Shown here piece by piece: positions 1-8,892 of a stretch of DNA of 64,000 bases (the stretch's first letter is position 1; every line of letters starts with the position of its first letter). The position numbers were made by a program, and so were the translations under genes. This DNA comes from UBA8687 sp964564655 (GTDB taxonomy: Bacteria > Nitrospinota > Nitrospinia > Nitrospinales > VA-1), in assembly GCA_964564655.1 (NCBI GenBank), contig CAZMBO010000001.1:1-64000 (forward strand), read 5' to 3'. The notes below the pieces were generated by a model, which saw nothing but the letters and a program-made list of their open reading frames with translations, had not been told where the DNA came from and searched no databases.

Positions 1-190
1 CATCGGTCAAAATAGGGCGAGTTTCTATTAAAGCTCCTGTCGCCGGAGCCACAGGCGGAACTTTTACAGAAGGTTTAGTGATAATATAAATGCCTGTAAC
101 CACCACGCAGATAAAAACTGGCATGGCTATAGCGGAGATTCGCTTTTTATTTATATTAGAAGCATTTTTTCTTGATTTTTTTTTAGTCAT
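1..190 (-). CDS. N-terminal fragment of a membrane-anchored protein (runs off the window)
   Basis: An ATG at 188-190 on the minus strand opens a frame that stays open to the window edge, giving 63 residues. The N-terminus is very basic (MTKKKSRKN...) and is followed by one hydrophobic segment at about residues 20-35, so it should be an inner-membrane anchor or uncleaved signal with the C-terminus outside. The next stretch is Pro/Ala-rich (VPPVAPATGA) and ends in ETRPILTD. I cannot name the family from this piece. The ending resembles the start of exported PCYCGC-type cysteine-motif proteins, but that is a guess. Coding is supported only by the open frame and the signal-like N-terminus. Confidence 0.55.
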   Translation of the reverse strand, partial: MTKKKSRKNASNINKKRISAIAMPVFICVVVTGIYIITKPSVKVPPVAPATGALIETRPILTD

Positions 191-306
191 TTCCTGCGAT
201 GATCCCCGCCGATAATTGAGTATTGAATATGCCTAATTATATGGACTGCCATCCGCCGATGCAACCGTCAATCCCATTGCAATGGGAGGACGTGGCTGCC
301 AAGTCA

Positions 307-984
307 TTAGCGGACAGTTTGGTACCATTTTGTTAGGATGCGGGGAGGGAACCCTAGTTCAAATAAGGTTGCGATAAGAATATTTTTTATAGTCGTGAGC
401 CAGATACCCTCTTTATTCCATCTCCGCGGCGAAGTGAGAGCTTTTTCGTTGAGAAGAATTACTGACCCTAGGTTTCTAAGTCGCTTGAAGAAATCTATAT
501 CTTCACAAATGGGGAGCTTGGTAAACCCGTTCATTTTCTGAAAGATGGAATTTTTAACAAAGAATGCTTGGTCTCCATAAGCCATTCCTAGATATTTTGA
601 ACGTAGATTTGCAAGGCGGGTAATAAGACGTAGACTCCATTTATCAGAAACAATGCAAAGCGAGAAAGCCCCACCGATTTCTTCGGGGTTTTTCATAGAC
701 CGCAACATTTTTTCATAGCTGGCGGGTTCGATACGGCTATCAGCATGAAGGAAAAGAAAAATATCACCAGTGGCGATTCGTGCTCCCGCATTCATTTGCA
801 GTGCTCGGCCAGCAGGTCCATTTACCACATTTTCGGTAAATTTTGCTGCAATTTTTAGGGTGCCGTCATCACTGCCTCCATCACTGACAATAACTTCATG
901 CGGCGAAAGTTGTTGTATATATGTCAGAGTCTCACCCAAACACTTTGCTTCATTAAGGGTGGGGATGATAATCGAAATTTTCAA
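307..984 (-). CDS. Family 2 glycosyltransferase (TIGR04283-like)
   Basis: This 225-residue protein begins with the GT-A fold signature ISIIIPTLNEA and has VSDGGSDDGT at about 33-42 and FLHADSRIEP near residue 80, where HAD stands at the usual DxD-like metal site. The compact length, the GRALQMNAGA segment and the AYGDQAFFV and GFTKLPICEDIDFFKRL motifs match the small rSAM/selenodomain-associated glycosyltransferase group (TIGR04283). It has no obvious signal peptide and should act in the cytoplasm or at the membrane face, moving a sugar from a nucleotide donor to an unknown acceptor. The partner usually seen with this group (a TIGR04282 protein) is not next to it. The ATG at 982-984 is the natural start because the catalytic fold begins at once. 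Confidence 0.85.
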   Translation of the reverse strand: MKISIIIPTLNEAKCLGETLTYIQQLSPHEVIVSDGGSDDGTLKIAAKFTENVVNGPAGRALQMNAGARIATGDIFLFLHADSRIEPASYEKMLRSMKNPEEIGGAFSLCIVSDKWSLRLITRLANLRSKYLGMAYGDQAFFVKNSIFQKMNGFTKLPICEDIDFFKRLRNLGSVILLNEKALTSPRRWNKEGIWLTTIKNILIATLFELGFPPRILTKWYQTVR

Positions 985-1209
985 GGAACGATCCCTATAA
1001 TTTAATTTTGAAGTTAACTCTCTTACCTGTCGTGAGGGAAGATAGTGCTGGATTATTGCTAGAAGAAATTAGGATCTCGAATTAGAATATTAGAATATAG
1101 TGGTGGAGGTCACCCCCATCTTTGTAATCAGGCATCAATATATTATAGAATATGATAAAGTTAAACTGGATTTCATTCTTTTCTTTACGCCCAACTGGGC
1201 AAGGTAATT

Positions 1210-2001
1210 ATGTTAGCTCATTTTATAGACTCTCGATCCTTTCAGTGTGGCTATTTTCAAGATCGCCAGTCACTCTTTGAAGAATATCTGCTTGAAGATG
1301 TTTCGGAAGTGGAGTTCGAATATTTGTTAGCGCACGGTATGAGGCATTTCGGCGATTATTATTTCCGGCCCCGTTGCCAAAATTGCTATTTGTGTATTCC
1401 TATTCGTGTGCGTGTCAACGAATTTAAAATGACGCGAAATCAGAAACGGGCATTGACCGCATGCAAAAATATAAAAATGAAAATCGGTGATCCCGTATAC
1501 ACTGAAGAAAAATTTAGACTATATCTAAAGCACAAAGAAAGATTTAATTCTTTGCAAGACGATGTGGAGGATGAGAAAAATTTTCGCATGTCATTTTATG
1601 TCAACACTCCATTTGGAATCGAGTTTGAATATTATCTAGATGGAAAATTAGTTGGCGTTGCCCTAGGGGATAAAACCTCTAAATCCTTTTCAGCGATTTA
1701 TACCTTTTATGATGTGTCTGACAAGAAAATGAGTCTAGGTACCTACAGCATATTAAAACAATTGGAATATGCGAATCAATATTGTATGAAATATTTTTAT
1801 CTTGGCTATTATATTGCCGAAAATGCCTCTCTGGCCTACAAATCTAGTTTTCGTCCTAATGAAGTTTATATGGGCAGGGAATGGCGTCGATTCAGAAATG
1901 CCGCTGGAGATTATCTAATTTCTAAAAAACGACTACAATGGAAAAATTCCGATCTGCTCGTCAAAGCGGCTTCTACTAGTGTAACGTTGGAGTCCCTATA
2001 A
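1210..2001 (+). CDS. bpt: Aspartate/glutamate leucyltransferase (Bpt/Ate family)
   Basis: The 263-residue product matches the bacterial aminoacyl-tRNA-protein transferase family that moves leucine from Leu-tRNA to N-terminal Asp or Glu, creating an N-degron for ClpS/ClpAP. The N-terminal domain has Cys13 (CGYF) and a Cys56-x2-Cys59-x2-Cys62 cluster (CQNCYLC) followed by PIRVRV, typical of the family and a possible metal or Fe-S site. The C-terminal GNAT-like part contains GKLVGVALGD and YFYLGYYI, the conserved GYW-like motif, and then YKSSFRPNE. Length is normal (about 235-275). The start ATG follows AAGG at a suitable distance. It stands alone, about 225 bp from the divergent glycosyltransferase. 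Confidence 0.9.
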   Translation: MLAHFIDSRSFQCGYFQDRQSLFEEYLLEDVSEVEFEYLLAHGMRHFGDYYFRPRCQNCYLCIPIRVRVNEFKMTRNQKRALTACKNIKMKIGDPVYTEEKFRLYLKHKERFNSLQDDVEDEKNFRMSFYVNTPFGIEFEYYLDGKLVGVALGDKTSKSFSAIYTFYDVSDKKMSLGTYSILKQLEYANQYCMKYFYLGYYIAENASLAYKSSFRPNEVYMGREWRRFRNAAGDYLISKKRLQWKNSDLLVKAASTSVTLESL

Positions 2002-2093
2002 ATAGCTAGGTGGTGAAAAAAATCTATTCAGAACCTATGAAGTTCTATTTGTTTTAAAAATCTTGGATACAGACACTCCTCCCCCAATGAAGA

Positions 2094-2225
2094 TTAAAGG
2101 ATTCCGGTGTAAACGAGAATCATCCAAATCACGAGAAGGATGTTAAAAGCCACTCCAACGTGAAAGAATACATTGAAGAATTTAGTGTGACTGTATTCGT
2201 AATCGTCTTTATTTTCTTCTGTCAT
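2094..2225 (-). CDS. 43-residue single-pass membrane protein
   Basis: A short minus-strand frame starts with ATG at 2223-2225 and ends with TAA at 2094-2096. The product has an acidic, tyrosine-containing N-terminus (MTEENKDDYEYSHTKFF) and one strongly hydrophobic helix at about residues 18-42 (VFFHVGVAFNILLVIWMILV). Charge distribution suggests the N-terminus is not in the positive-inside orientation. The abrupt switch from charged head to clean transmembrane helix is unlikely by chance. It could be a small subunit of a respiratory complex, but nothing adjacent supports that. It lies six bases downstream of the leucine-rich-repeat gene on the same strand and could be co-transcribed with it. 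Confidence 0.6.
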   Translation of the reverse strand: MTEENKDDYEYSHTKFFNVFFHVGVAFNILLVIWMILVYTGIL

Positions 2226-2231
2226 GATAGG

Positions 2232-3035
2232 TCAATCCATTACCAGAGTGGTCAAACGTTTTGCTAGTTCTGAGTTGCGAATCACTTTTCTTATGGGGCG
2301 CTCTATAAAATTAAGACTCATATAAAGCCTCTCTAGATTCAAAAAAGTTTGTGATTCAGAAATGGCTTGCCCCCCTTCATCTCTTATTTCGTTTCGCCAG
2401 ATACTCAATGCTCTCAGATTTTTAAGGTAAGGTGAATTAGCTAATGCAATCGCTCCTGTATTGCCCATCTTATTGGAGCATAAATATAGTTTTTCAAGTT
2501 CTGCCAGATGTTTGCTTTCAGCAAGTGCTACGATGCCTTCATCGCCAATACCTGTGCTATCGAGATGAAGAGCTTTCAGGCTGGGCCATTTATTTGATGA
2601 GGCTATGGAAATTGCACCGTTTGGTCCAATAGGATTCGAATCGAGAAAAATGATCTCCATATTTTTTAGGTTTGAAGATTCTGCCAGGGCAGCCGCACCT
2701 ATGGGGCCGATATTATTGGCTTCCAACATAATACATTTTAAATTTTTTAACAGATCAGCTTTAGCAATAGATTTTGCTTCTTCGTCGCCGATGATATTGT
2801 GATTGAGATAAAGTGAAGTTAAGCCTGTCAAGCATTTTACTTGGCAGAGCATTTCAATAGCTTCACCACAAAGTTGATTTTGACTGAGATAAAGTTGTTC
2901 CACGCCAGATAACTCTTTGCTGGCTGCCAAAAGGCGCAACTCTTCGATGCCGATATTTTTGTCTTCTAAATCTAAAAGCTTTCCGTTGTCGACAAGATTT
3001 GCCGATATAGTATGTTCAAAGCTCACATCTTCCAT
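2232..3035 (-). CDS. Leucine-rich-repeat protein (ribonuclease-inhibitor-like repeats)
   Basis: The protein is almost wholly built of 24- to 28-residue LRR units of the RI type: repeated LxxLYLxxNxIG, GDEGxxALAES and NLKxLxLxxN patterns appear about eight times from residue 50 to the end. Such proteins form a curved solenoid that binds other proteins; no enzymatic domain is visible. There is no signal peptide, so it is probably cytoplasmic. A TTG codon at 3102-3104 would give 290 residues but has no ribosome binding site. I prefer the ATG at 3033-3035 (267 residues), which lies closer to the first repeat and has a weak GGACG upstream. The partner is unknown. Confidence 0.75.
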   Translation of the reverse strand: MEDVSFEHTISANLVDNGKLLDLEDKNIGIEELRLLAASKELSGVEQLYLSQNQLCGEAIEMLCQVKCLTGLTSLYLNHNIIGDEEAKSIAKADLLKNLKCIMLEANNIGPIGAAALAESSNLKNMEIIFLDSNPIGPNGAISIASSNKWPSLKALHLDSTGIGDEGIVALAESKHLAELEKLYLCSNKMGNTGAIALANSPYLKNLRALSIWRNEIRDEGGQAISESQTFLNLERLYMSLNFIERPIRKVIRNSELAKRLTTLVMD

Positions 3036-3204
3036 TGAGAAGCGTCCAGAATAATATTTTAATGAATGACTCAGCACTCTAATGGATTTTATTTGAAAGA
3101 TCAAACCAAGGTTGCAAAAGCTCTAAGGAACAGGTCTAACGGAATAAGTTTCTTAAACAGTAATTACTTGGCTCAATTGATTTATTGGTTCTTATTTGTG
3201 ATGG

Positions 3205-3233
3205 TTGATAAAAGCATTTTAAACTGGTATTAA
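3205..3233 (+). promoter_or_regulatory. Possible sigma70 promoter for dnaE
   Basis: TTGATA (3205-3210) and TATTAA (3228-3233) are separated by 17 bases. Transcription would start near 3240, at or just before the dnaE ATG at 3242, giving a leaderless or nearly leaderless message. That fits the absence of any Shine-Dalgarno sequence before dnaE, but AT-rich DNA can produce such matches by chance. Confidence 0.35.
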
Positions 3234-3241
3234 ATAGAATT

Positions 3242-6200
3242 ATGAGCAATTTTGTTCATCTGCATCTTCATACTTCCTATAGTTTACTTGACTCTTCCAT
3301 TCGCCATGAACCACTAATCAAAAGGGCGGCTGAGTTTGGTATGCCTGCGGTTGCCATGACGGATCACGGCAATATGTTTGGCGCTATTGAGTTTTACAAC
3401 ACCGCCAAAAAAAACGGTATAAAACCCATTCTTGGCTGTGAGGTGTATGTTGCTCCTGATAGCCGTCACGAAAAAAAATCCAAAAACAATTTACGCGATG
3501 CGTCATATCACCTGATTCTGCTTTCGGAAAACCAAAGGGGATACAAAAACCTGTTACGTCTGATCACCAAGGGGTATCTGGAAGGGTTCTATTACAAGCC
3601 GCGTATTGATAAAGAACTGCTTGCAGAATATTCTGAGGGTTTGATTGCCTTGAGTTCTTGTATCCGGGGGGAGGTAGCGCATAATGTCAATCGCGAAAAT
3701 GTTCCGCGCGCCACCAAGGTTGCGACTCAATATGCGGAGATCATGGGTCCGAATAATTTTTTTCTCGAACTGCAAAATCACGGATTGGAAAACCAGGATC
3801 ACATCAACAAGGAAATCATAAAAATTGGGAGGAAACTTGACATCCCCATAGTTGCGACAAACAACTGCCATTATTTGGATAAAGAAGATTTTCGTGCGCA
3901 TGAGATTCTTCTTTGTTTGCAAACAGGAAAAACCATCACCGATCCTTACCGAATGCAATATCCGGCGGCCGAATTTTATTTTAAGTCTCCTCAAGAGATG
4001 GTGGAGTTGTTCCAGGAAACACCGGAAGCCATCACAAATACCCTCAAGATTGCTGAGCGTTGTGAATTAGAATTAGAGTTCGATAAACTCAATTTACCAG
4101 ATTATCCGGTTCCAGAATCTTATACGTTAGAAACATATCTGGAGAAGATATCGCACGAAGGGCTTATAGAGAGGTTTGGGGAGTTGGACCGGTTAGGAAC
4201 CAATTTTGATAAAACCACCTATGAAAAGCGGTTGGACGAGGAATTGGGTATCATCAAACGAATGGGGTATCCCGGTTATTTCCTGATTGTGTGGGATTTT
4301 ATCAAATATGCGAAGGAAAAAGATATTCCTGTTGGGCCGGGTCGAGGTTCCGCGGCGGGCAGCGTTGTGGCTTATGCTCTGAAGATCACCGACATTGATC
4401 CAATGCAATACGATCTACTGTTTGAACGTTTTTTGAATCCAGAACGGGTGAGCATGCCGGACATCGATATTGATTTTTGTATGGATGGACGTGATGACGT
4501 CATTAAATATGTAACAGAAAAATACGGTGGCAACCAAAACGTGACGCAGATCATCACCTTTGGCAGCATGAACGCCAAAGGGGTGATCCGTGATGTGGGT
4601 CGAGTGCTGGATATGACCTACGGCGAGGTGGATAAGCTTGCCAAACTGGTGCCGAACAAATTGAATGTCACTTTGGATGATGCATTCAAGGAAGAGAAAC
4701 AGTTCGCCAGACTGGGTAAGGAAAACGCCAAAGTTGCGGAGTTACTCGATATCGCCAAGAGCCTGGAAGGGTTGCAGCGCCATTGTTCCACCCATGCGGC
4801 GGGAGTTGTGATTTCATCAAAAGCGTTGACCGAATTTTGTCCTCTTTATAAGGGCGGCAATGACGAGGTGGTGACACAGTACGCGATGGGCAGTGTTGAA
4901 AAACTGGGTCTGCTTAAAATGGACTTTTTGGGACTTCGCACGTTGACGGTAATTCATAATGCGTTGAAACTCATCAAGCAATCTCAGAATAAAGATCTGG
5001 ACATCGGTGTGATTCCTTTGAATGATCCTGCGACGTTCAAACTTTTATCCCATGCAAGAACTCTGGGCGTTTTCCAGTTGGAAAGCTCTGGAATGCGTGA
5101 TCTATTAAAGAAATTAAAACCAGATTGTTTTGAAGATATCATCGCTTTACTTGCCATGTATCGCCCGGGTCCTTTGGAAAGTGGAATGGTCGATGATTAT
5201 GTCAAACGCAAGCATGGGGCAATGGAGTTGAAGTTCGACCTACCGCAACTACAAGACATCTTGGAAGAAACCCAAGGGGTGATTCTTTACCAAGAGCAGG
5301 TTATGAAGATCGCCAGCGTGTTGGCGGGATTTAGCCTGGGGGATGCCGACTTATTGCGCCGCGCAATGGGTAAAAAAAAGCCTGAAGAAATGGCCGCACA
5401 ACGTGAAAAGTTTATGGTTGGAGCAGAGGCCAATAAAATTAATTCTAAAAAATCGAAGAGGATTTTTGATTTGATGGAAAAATTTGCGGGCTATGGATTC
5501 AATAAGTCTCATAGTGCTGCCTATGCTCAGATTTCTTATCAGACGGCCTACCTCAAAGCACATTATCCGTTGGAGTTTTTTGGCGCATTGATCACAAGTG
5601 ATATGGATAATACCGATAAGGTTTTGCGCTATATCCACGATTGCCGCGAGATGAAAATAACGGTGCAGCCACCGGATGTGAATTTGAGCGACCGTGATTT
5701 TTCGGTTTCAGATAACAAGCTCGTTTTTGGGTTGGGAGCGATCAAAAATGTCGGTAGTAAAGCCATCGATAATATTATTGAGGCTCGTAAGGAATTAAAA
5801 AAGTTTAATTCATTGAGTCAGTTGTGCGAAAGCGTAGACCTACAGCTTGCGAACAAACGTGTGTTTGAAAGTTTGATTAAAAGCGGTGCCTGTGATTCGT
5901 TCGGGCAGAGCCGAGCACAGATGTTGAAAGAACTTCAGGCTTCCATGGAGCAAGGTCAAAAGAAGCAACGCGATCAGCAACTGGGTCAATCAAGCATGTT
6001 CGATACCTTCGCAGAAGATGTTGCGCCCGAGCAAGGTAACGGAAACCATGTTGAAGAGTGGAACGAAACCGACCGATTGAAGTTCGAAAAGGAGAGCATT
6101 GGATTTTATATCACCGGTCATCCTTTGGACCGGTTTACGAAAGATCTGGCTTGGTTCACTGATGCCACTTCGGCATCGGTTGCGGAAGCGGGCAGCAGCA

Positions 6201-6697
6201 AGACCGTCAGCATTGCGGGTATACCTATCAAACATCTTCCAAAAACCACTCGCAAGGGCGATAAGATGGGAATAATTACCCTGGAAGATTTGCATGGATC
6301 GATTGAAGTGATTTTATGGCCTGAAATTTATACGGAGGTGGAGTCCGTTTTACTTGCGGAAGAACCCATTCTTGTAAAAGGGGAGGTGGACTCGGAAGGC
6401 AATATGCCAAAAGTCATCGCCAAGGAAGTGTTCCCATTGATTCAGGCAAAGCAGAGGTTTCAGGGCAGGGTGATGATCCATTTTCGTACTTTGGGGCTGG
6501 AAAAGGAAACGCTTTTTGCTGTTAAAGAAATTTTGGCTGCAAATAAAGGCAACAACGATACAAGACTACATTTTATTTCTCCAGACAATAAGGAGCGAGT
6601 GGTTACGGTTTCTGACGATCTTCGCATCCAGCCCTCCGATGAAGTGATCGCGCAAATTCAATCTTTGCTAGGTGAAGACGCAATTCTATTTGAATAA
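3242..6697 (+). CDS. dnaE: DNA polymerase III alpha subunit
   Basis: This 1151-residue protein is a full-length DnaE, the catalytic subunit of the replicative polymerase. The N-terminal PHP domain begins at once (HLHLHTSYSLLD, then AMTDHGNMFGAIEF). The polymerase palm carries PDIDIDF at residues 406-412, holding two catalytic aspartates, preceded by the GPGRGSAAGSVVAY loop. The fingers region contains GVFQLESSGMRDLL and MYRPGPLESGM, and the tandem helix-hairpin-helix region follows. An OB fold lies near residues 1000-1090 (GDKMGIITLEDLHGSIEV). No ribosome binding site precedes the ATG, yet the PHP motif starts at residue 6, so this start is correct. The M16 peptidase gene follows about 95 bases downstream. 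Confidence 0.97.
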   Translation: MSNFVHLHLHTSYSLLDSSIRHEPLIKRAAEFGMPAVAMTDHGNMFGAIEFYNTAKKNGIKPILGCEVYVAPDSRHEKKSKNNLRDASYHLILLSENQRGYKNLLRLITKGYLEGFYYKPRIDKELLAEYSEGLIALSSCIRGEVAHNVNRENVPRATKVATQYAEIMGPNNFFLELQNHGLENQDHINKEIIKIGRKLDIPIVATNNCHYLDKEDFRAHEILLCLQTGKTITDPYRMQYPAAEFYFKSPQEMVELFQETPEAITNTLKIAERCELELEFDKLNLPDYPVPESYTLETYLEKISHEGLIERFGELDRLGTNFDKTTYEKRLDEELGIIKRMGYPGYFLIVWDFIKYAKEKDIPVGPGRGSAAGSVVAYALKITDIDPMQYDLLFERFLNPERVSMPDIDIDFCMDGRDDVIKYVTEKYGGNQNVTQIITFGSMNAKGVIRDVGRVLDMTYGEVDKLAKLVPNKLNVTLDDAFKEEKQFARLGKENAKVAELLDIAKSLEGLQRHCSTHAAGVVISSKALTEFCPLYKGGNDEVVTQYAMGSVEKLGLLKMDFLGLRTLTVIHNALKLIKQSQNKDLDIGVIPLNDPATFKLLSHARTLGVFQLESSGMRDLLKKLKPDCFEDIIALLAMYRPGPLESGMVDDYVKRKHGAMELKFDLPQLQDILEETQGVILYQEQVMKIASVLAGFSLGDADLLRRAMGKKKPEEMAAQREKFMVGAEANKINSKKSKRIFDLMEKFAGYGFNKSHSAAYAQISYQTAYLKAHYPLEFFGALITSDMDNTDKVLRYIHDCREMKITVQPPDVNLSDRDFSVSDNKLVFGLGAIKNVGSKAIDNIIEARKELKKFNSLSQLCESVDLQLANKRVFESLIKSGACDSFGQSRAQMLKELQASMEQGQKKQRDQQLGQSSMFDTFAEDVAPEQGNGNHVEEWNETDRLKFEKESIGFYITGHPLDRFTKDLAWFTDATSASVAEAGSSKTVSIAGIPIKHLPKTTRKGDKMGIITLEDLHGSIEVILWPEIYTEVESVLLAEEPILVKGEVDSEGNMPKVIAKEVFPLIQAKQRFQGRVMIHFRTLGLEKETLFAVKEILAANKGNNDTRLHFISPDNKERVVTVSDDLRIQPSDEVIAQIQSLLGEDAILFE

Positions 6698-6792
6698 GCG
6701 CGGGCCTCGCCCGGTAGAATATGTGATAATGCCGTTCAATTTTTAAAACTAACTCTAACCTTTCAGTGGGTTTGCATGATACCCAAGGAAAC

Positions 6793-8103
6793 ATGGAAGT
6801 TAAAGAATTTGCTACAAAATATTTCAGGGACACCCTGCCTAATGGCCTGACTGTGGTTACGGTAGAGATGCCTCATATTCATACTATGGAGGTTTCGATG
6901 TTTGTACGCGCTGGTTTGCGCTATGAAACCCCCCAGAATAACGGGATATCCCATTTTTTGGAGCACATGATGTTTCGTGGCAACAAAAAATATCCTAACT
7001 CGATTGCGTTAAACGTTGAATTCGAAAATATTGGACGCGATTTAAGAGCTTCCACATTGGGAGAGTATACTCAGTACGGGTTTAGTCCCCATGTGTCAAA
7101 ACTTGAAAAAGGCTTGGAATTATTTTCGGAATTTTTTTCTTCTCCTACTTTTCCTGGGATTGAATTGGAGCGAGGAATTATTCTTGAAGAATATCTTGAA
7201 GAACTCAATGAAGAAGGAGTCAACGTTGATATAAATAATCAAGCCTGTCAGCTGCTATATCCTGATACACCTATGGCATGGCCTACGATTGGAACGGAAG
7301 AAACGATCAAGTCGATTAAAACAGAGATGTTAAGAGATTATTTTAATAGACACTATGTGCCCGGCAATATGGTGCTGGCATTTGCGGGTCCAATCAACCA
7401 TGAAAACGTATTTAAACTTTCTAAAAAATATTTTTCTGGTCTAAAGAATGGAGTGGAGCCTTTTCCCAAGGATCATTTTATTGGAAGTATTCAGGAAAAA
7501 CAGGAGACGCCGGGACTTCATTTTCAGGAAAATTCCGATAGTCAAATAGAACTGCAAATTTGTTTTCGTTCTTGTTCTTATAACGATCCTGATTTTCTGG
7601 TTTTAGCTTTGATAAGTAGAGTGTTTGATGACGGGTTTACTTCTAGACTCCAAAGGGTCTTGCGAGAAGAGAGGGGGTTGGTTTATTCCGTTGAGTGTCG
7701 GGCTACGAGCATGTCGGATCTTGGGACCATAGATTTTGATGTTACTATGCGCCCTGAAAAAGTCGTGGAGGTGACAAATATTCTTTTAAATGAAATAAAA
7801 ACTTTTTCCAAGGAAGGGCCGACGGAGAAGGAACTTGCTCATATAAAAAAGAGGTATTTTTTTGAACTCGATTCAGAACTTGATGATCCGTATAGACAAG
7901 TGGTTCGTTATGCATTTCCTCATCTTTATTCTAAGGAAATGTCTTTGGAAGAAGAAAGAGTTCTTATAGAATCCTTTACCGCAGAAAAAATACTGAAAGT
8001 GGCCGAAAAAGTTTTTGAACCCAAAAACCTAAATCTTATTCTTGTTGGACCCTACACCCCTCAGTTAAAATCCCAACTTGAGGGATTGATACAACAATTC
8101 TAG
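6793..8103 (+). CDS. M16 family zinc peptidase (processing-peptidase-like)
   Basis: The protein (436 residues from this start) has the inverted zinc motif HFLEH of M16 peptidases within GISHFLEHMMFRG, followed about 75 residues later by the third-ligand region (ELERGIILEEYLEEL). The second half repeats the fold and has the RERGLVYSVE-type segment (EERGLVYSVECRA). No signal peptide is visible, so the enzyme is probably cytoplasmic, as are many short bacterial M16B enzymes. A GTG at 6766 would add nine residues but lacks a ribosome binding site; the ATG at 6793 follows AAGGAA at rather short spacing and fits family N-termini. The substrate is unknown. The haem-binding lipoprotein gene follows after 15 bases, probably in the same transcript. 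Confidence 0.87.
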   Translation: MEVKEFATKYFRDTLPNGLTVVTVEMPHIHTMEVSMFVRAGLRYETPQNNGISHFLEHMMFRGNKKYPNSIALNVEFENIGRDLRASTLGEYTQYGFSPHVSKLEKGLELFSEFFSSPTFPGIELERGIILEEYLEELNEEGVNVDINNQACQLLYPDTPMAWPTIGTEETIKSIKTEMLRDYFNRHYVPGNMVLAFAGPINHENVFKLSKKYFSGLKNGVEPFPKDHFIGSIQEKQETPGLHFQENSDSQIELQICFRSCSYNDPDFLVLALISRVFDDGFTSRLQRVLREERGLVYSVECRATSMSDLGTIDFDVTMRPEKVVEVTNILLNEIKTFSKEGPTEKELAHIKKRYFFELDSELDDPYRQVVRYAFPHLYSKEMSLEEERVLIESFTAEKILKVAEKVFEPKNLNLILVGPYTPQLKSQLEGLIQQF

Positions 8104-8118
8104 CTCCTAAGAATAAAC

Positions 8119-8892
8119 ATGTGTTTCTCTAAAAATATCTTTCCTGTTCTTAGCATTATATTTTTATTTAGTAATTTGGGTTGTTCTGCAAACATTGAGG
8201 GTTGCCTGGAAGAAGGCAGTTGTGGCCCCGCAATTAAGGTTTTAGATTTTCAGAGAAGTTTCCCAGATGATCCATTTGATACTTTCTGGGATAGCAGACA
8301 GGCTCCTATTCCAACTTCGATTGAATTGGGGCCGCAAATGATTACCAATCCTAAGTGGCCGAATCCTTCTACTAAACAAGTTTTAATTCGAGCCGGGAAA
8401 AATAGAAATGAACTTGTTATCATGCTTGAATGGAATGACAAATCTCGAGACGGTAACTTTGATCATTCTTCCTTGTATGTAGATCGCGCTGCAGTGATGT
8501 TTCCTGTAGAAGCAGATAATGAACCACCTTCCATAACTATGGGAGAACCGGGTGTGCCTGTGAATATATGGCAATGGAAATCCATTGGGGGTGAAAAGGG
8601 GCAACCTGGCGTTAAAGAAAAAGAAGCCTTGGCCTATCAGACCGTGGAGGATCTTAATGCAGAGGGTTTCAGCACATTGACTTATCAAAGTCAGCAAAAT
8701 ATAAAAGGGACTGCATTATGGAAGAATGATACCTGGCGTTTGATCTTAAAGCGTGATCTTGTAGATGGAGACCGTAATGATGTTCAATTTCGACAATCAG
8801 TTTTAATGGCAGTGGCGGTTTGGAATGGTTCGAACAGAGAGTTGAATGGCCAGAAGGGAATAGCAGGTTGGATGTTGTTACAATTCAGTTGA
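8119..8892 (+). CDS. Exported haem-binding protein like NxrC/EbdC gamma subunits
   Basis: This 257-residue protein has a hydrophobic signal ending in NLGC (Cys22), a slightly off-consensus lipobox, so it is exported and perhaps lipid-anchored. The mature part fits the ethylbenzene-dehydrogenase-type haem-binding fold: LVIMLEWNDKSRD, DRAAVMFPVEAD and, most tellingly, MGEPGVPVNIWQWK, whose Met141 corresponds to the axial haem b ligand of these gamma subunits. In nitrite oxidoreductase, chlorate, selenate and ethylbenzene enzymes this subunit passes electrons between the Fe-S beta subunit and cytochrome c. No molybdopterin alpha or Fe-S beta subunit is encoded here, so it is an orphan. An extra CLEEGSC segment follows the lipobox. 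Its last bases overlap the convergent gene by 8 bp. Confidence 0.75.
   Translation: MCFSKNIFPVLSIIFLFSNLGCSANIEGCLEEGSCGPAIKVLDFQRSFPDDPFDTFWDSRQAPIPTSIELGPQMITNPKWPNPSTKQVLIRAGKNRNELVIMLEWNDKSRDGNFDHSSLYVDRAAVMFPVEADNEPPSITMGEPGVPVNIWQWKSIGGEKGQPGVKEKEALAYQTVEDLNAEGFSTLTYQSQQNIKGTALWKNDTWRLILKRDLVDGDRNDVQFRQSVLMAVAVWNGSNRELNGQKGIAGWMLLQFS

Noticed and set aside
6698..6720. Terminator after dnaE (CGGGC-CTC-GCCCG)
   Set aside because: The stem is only five pairs and no U tract follows; the M16 gene is likely co-transcribed.
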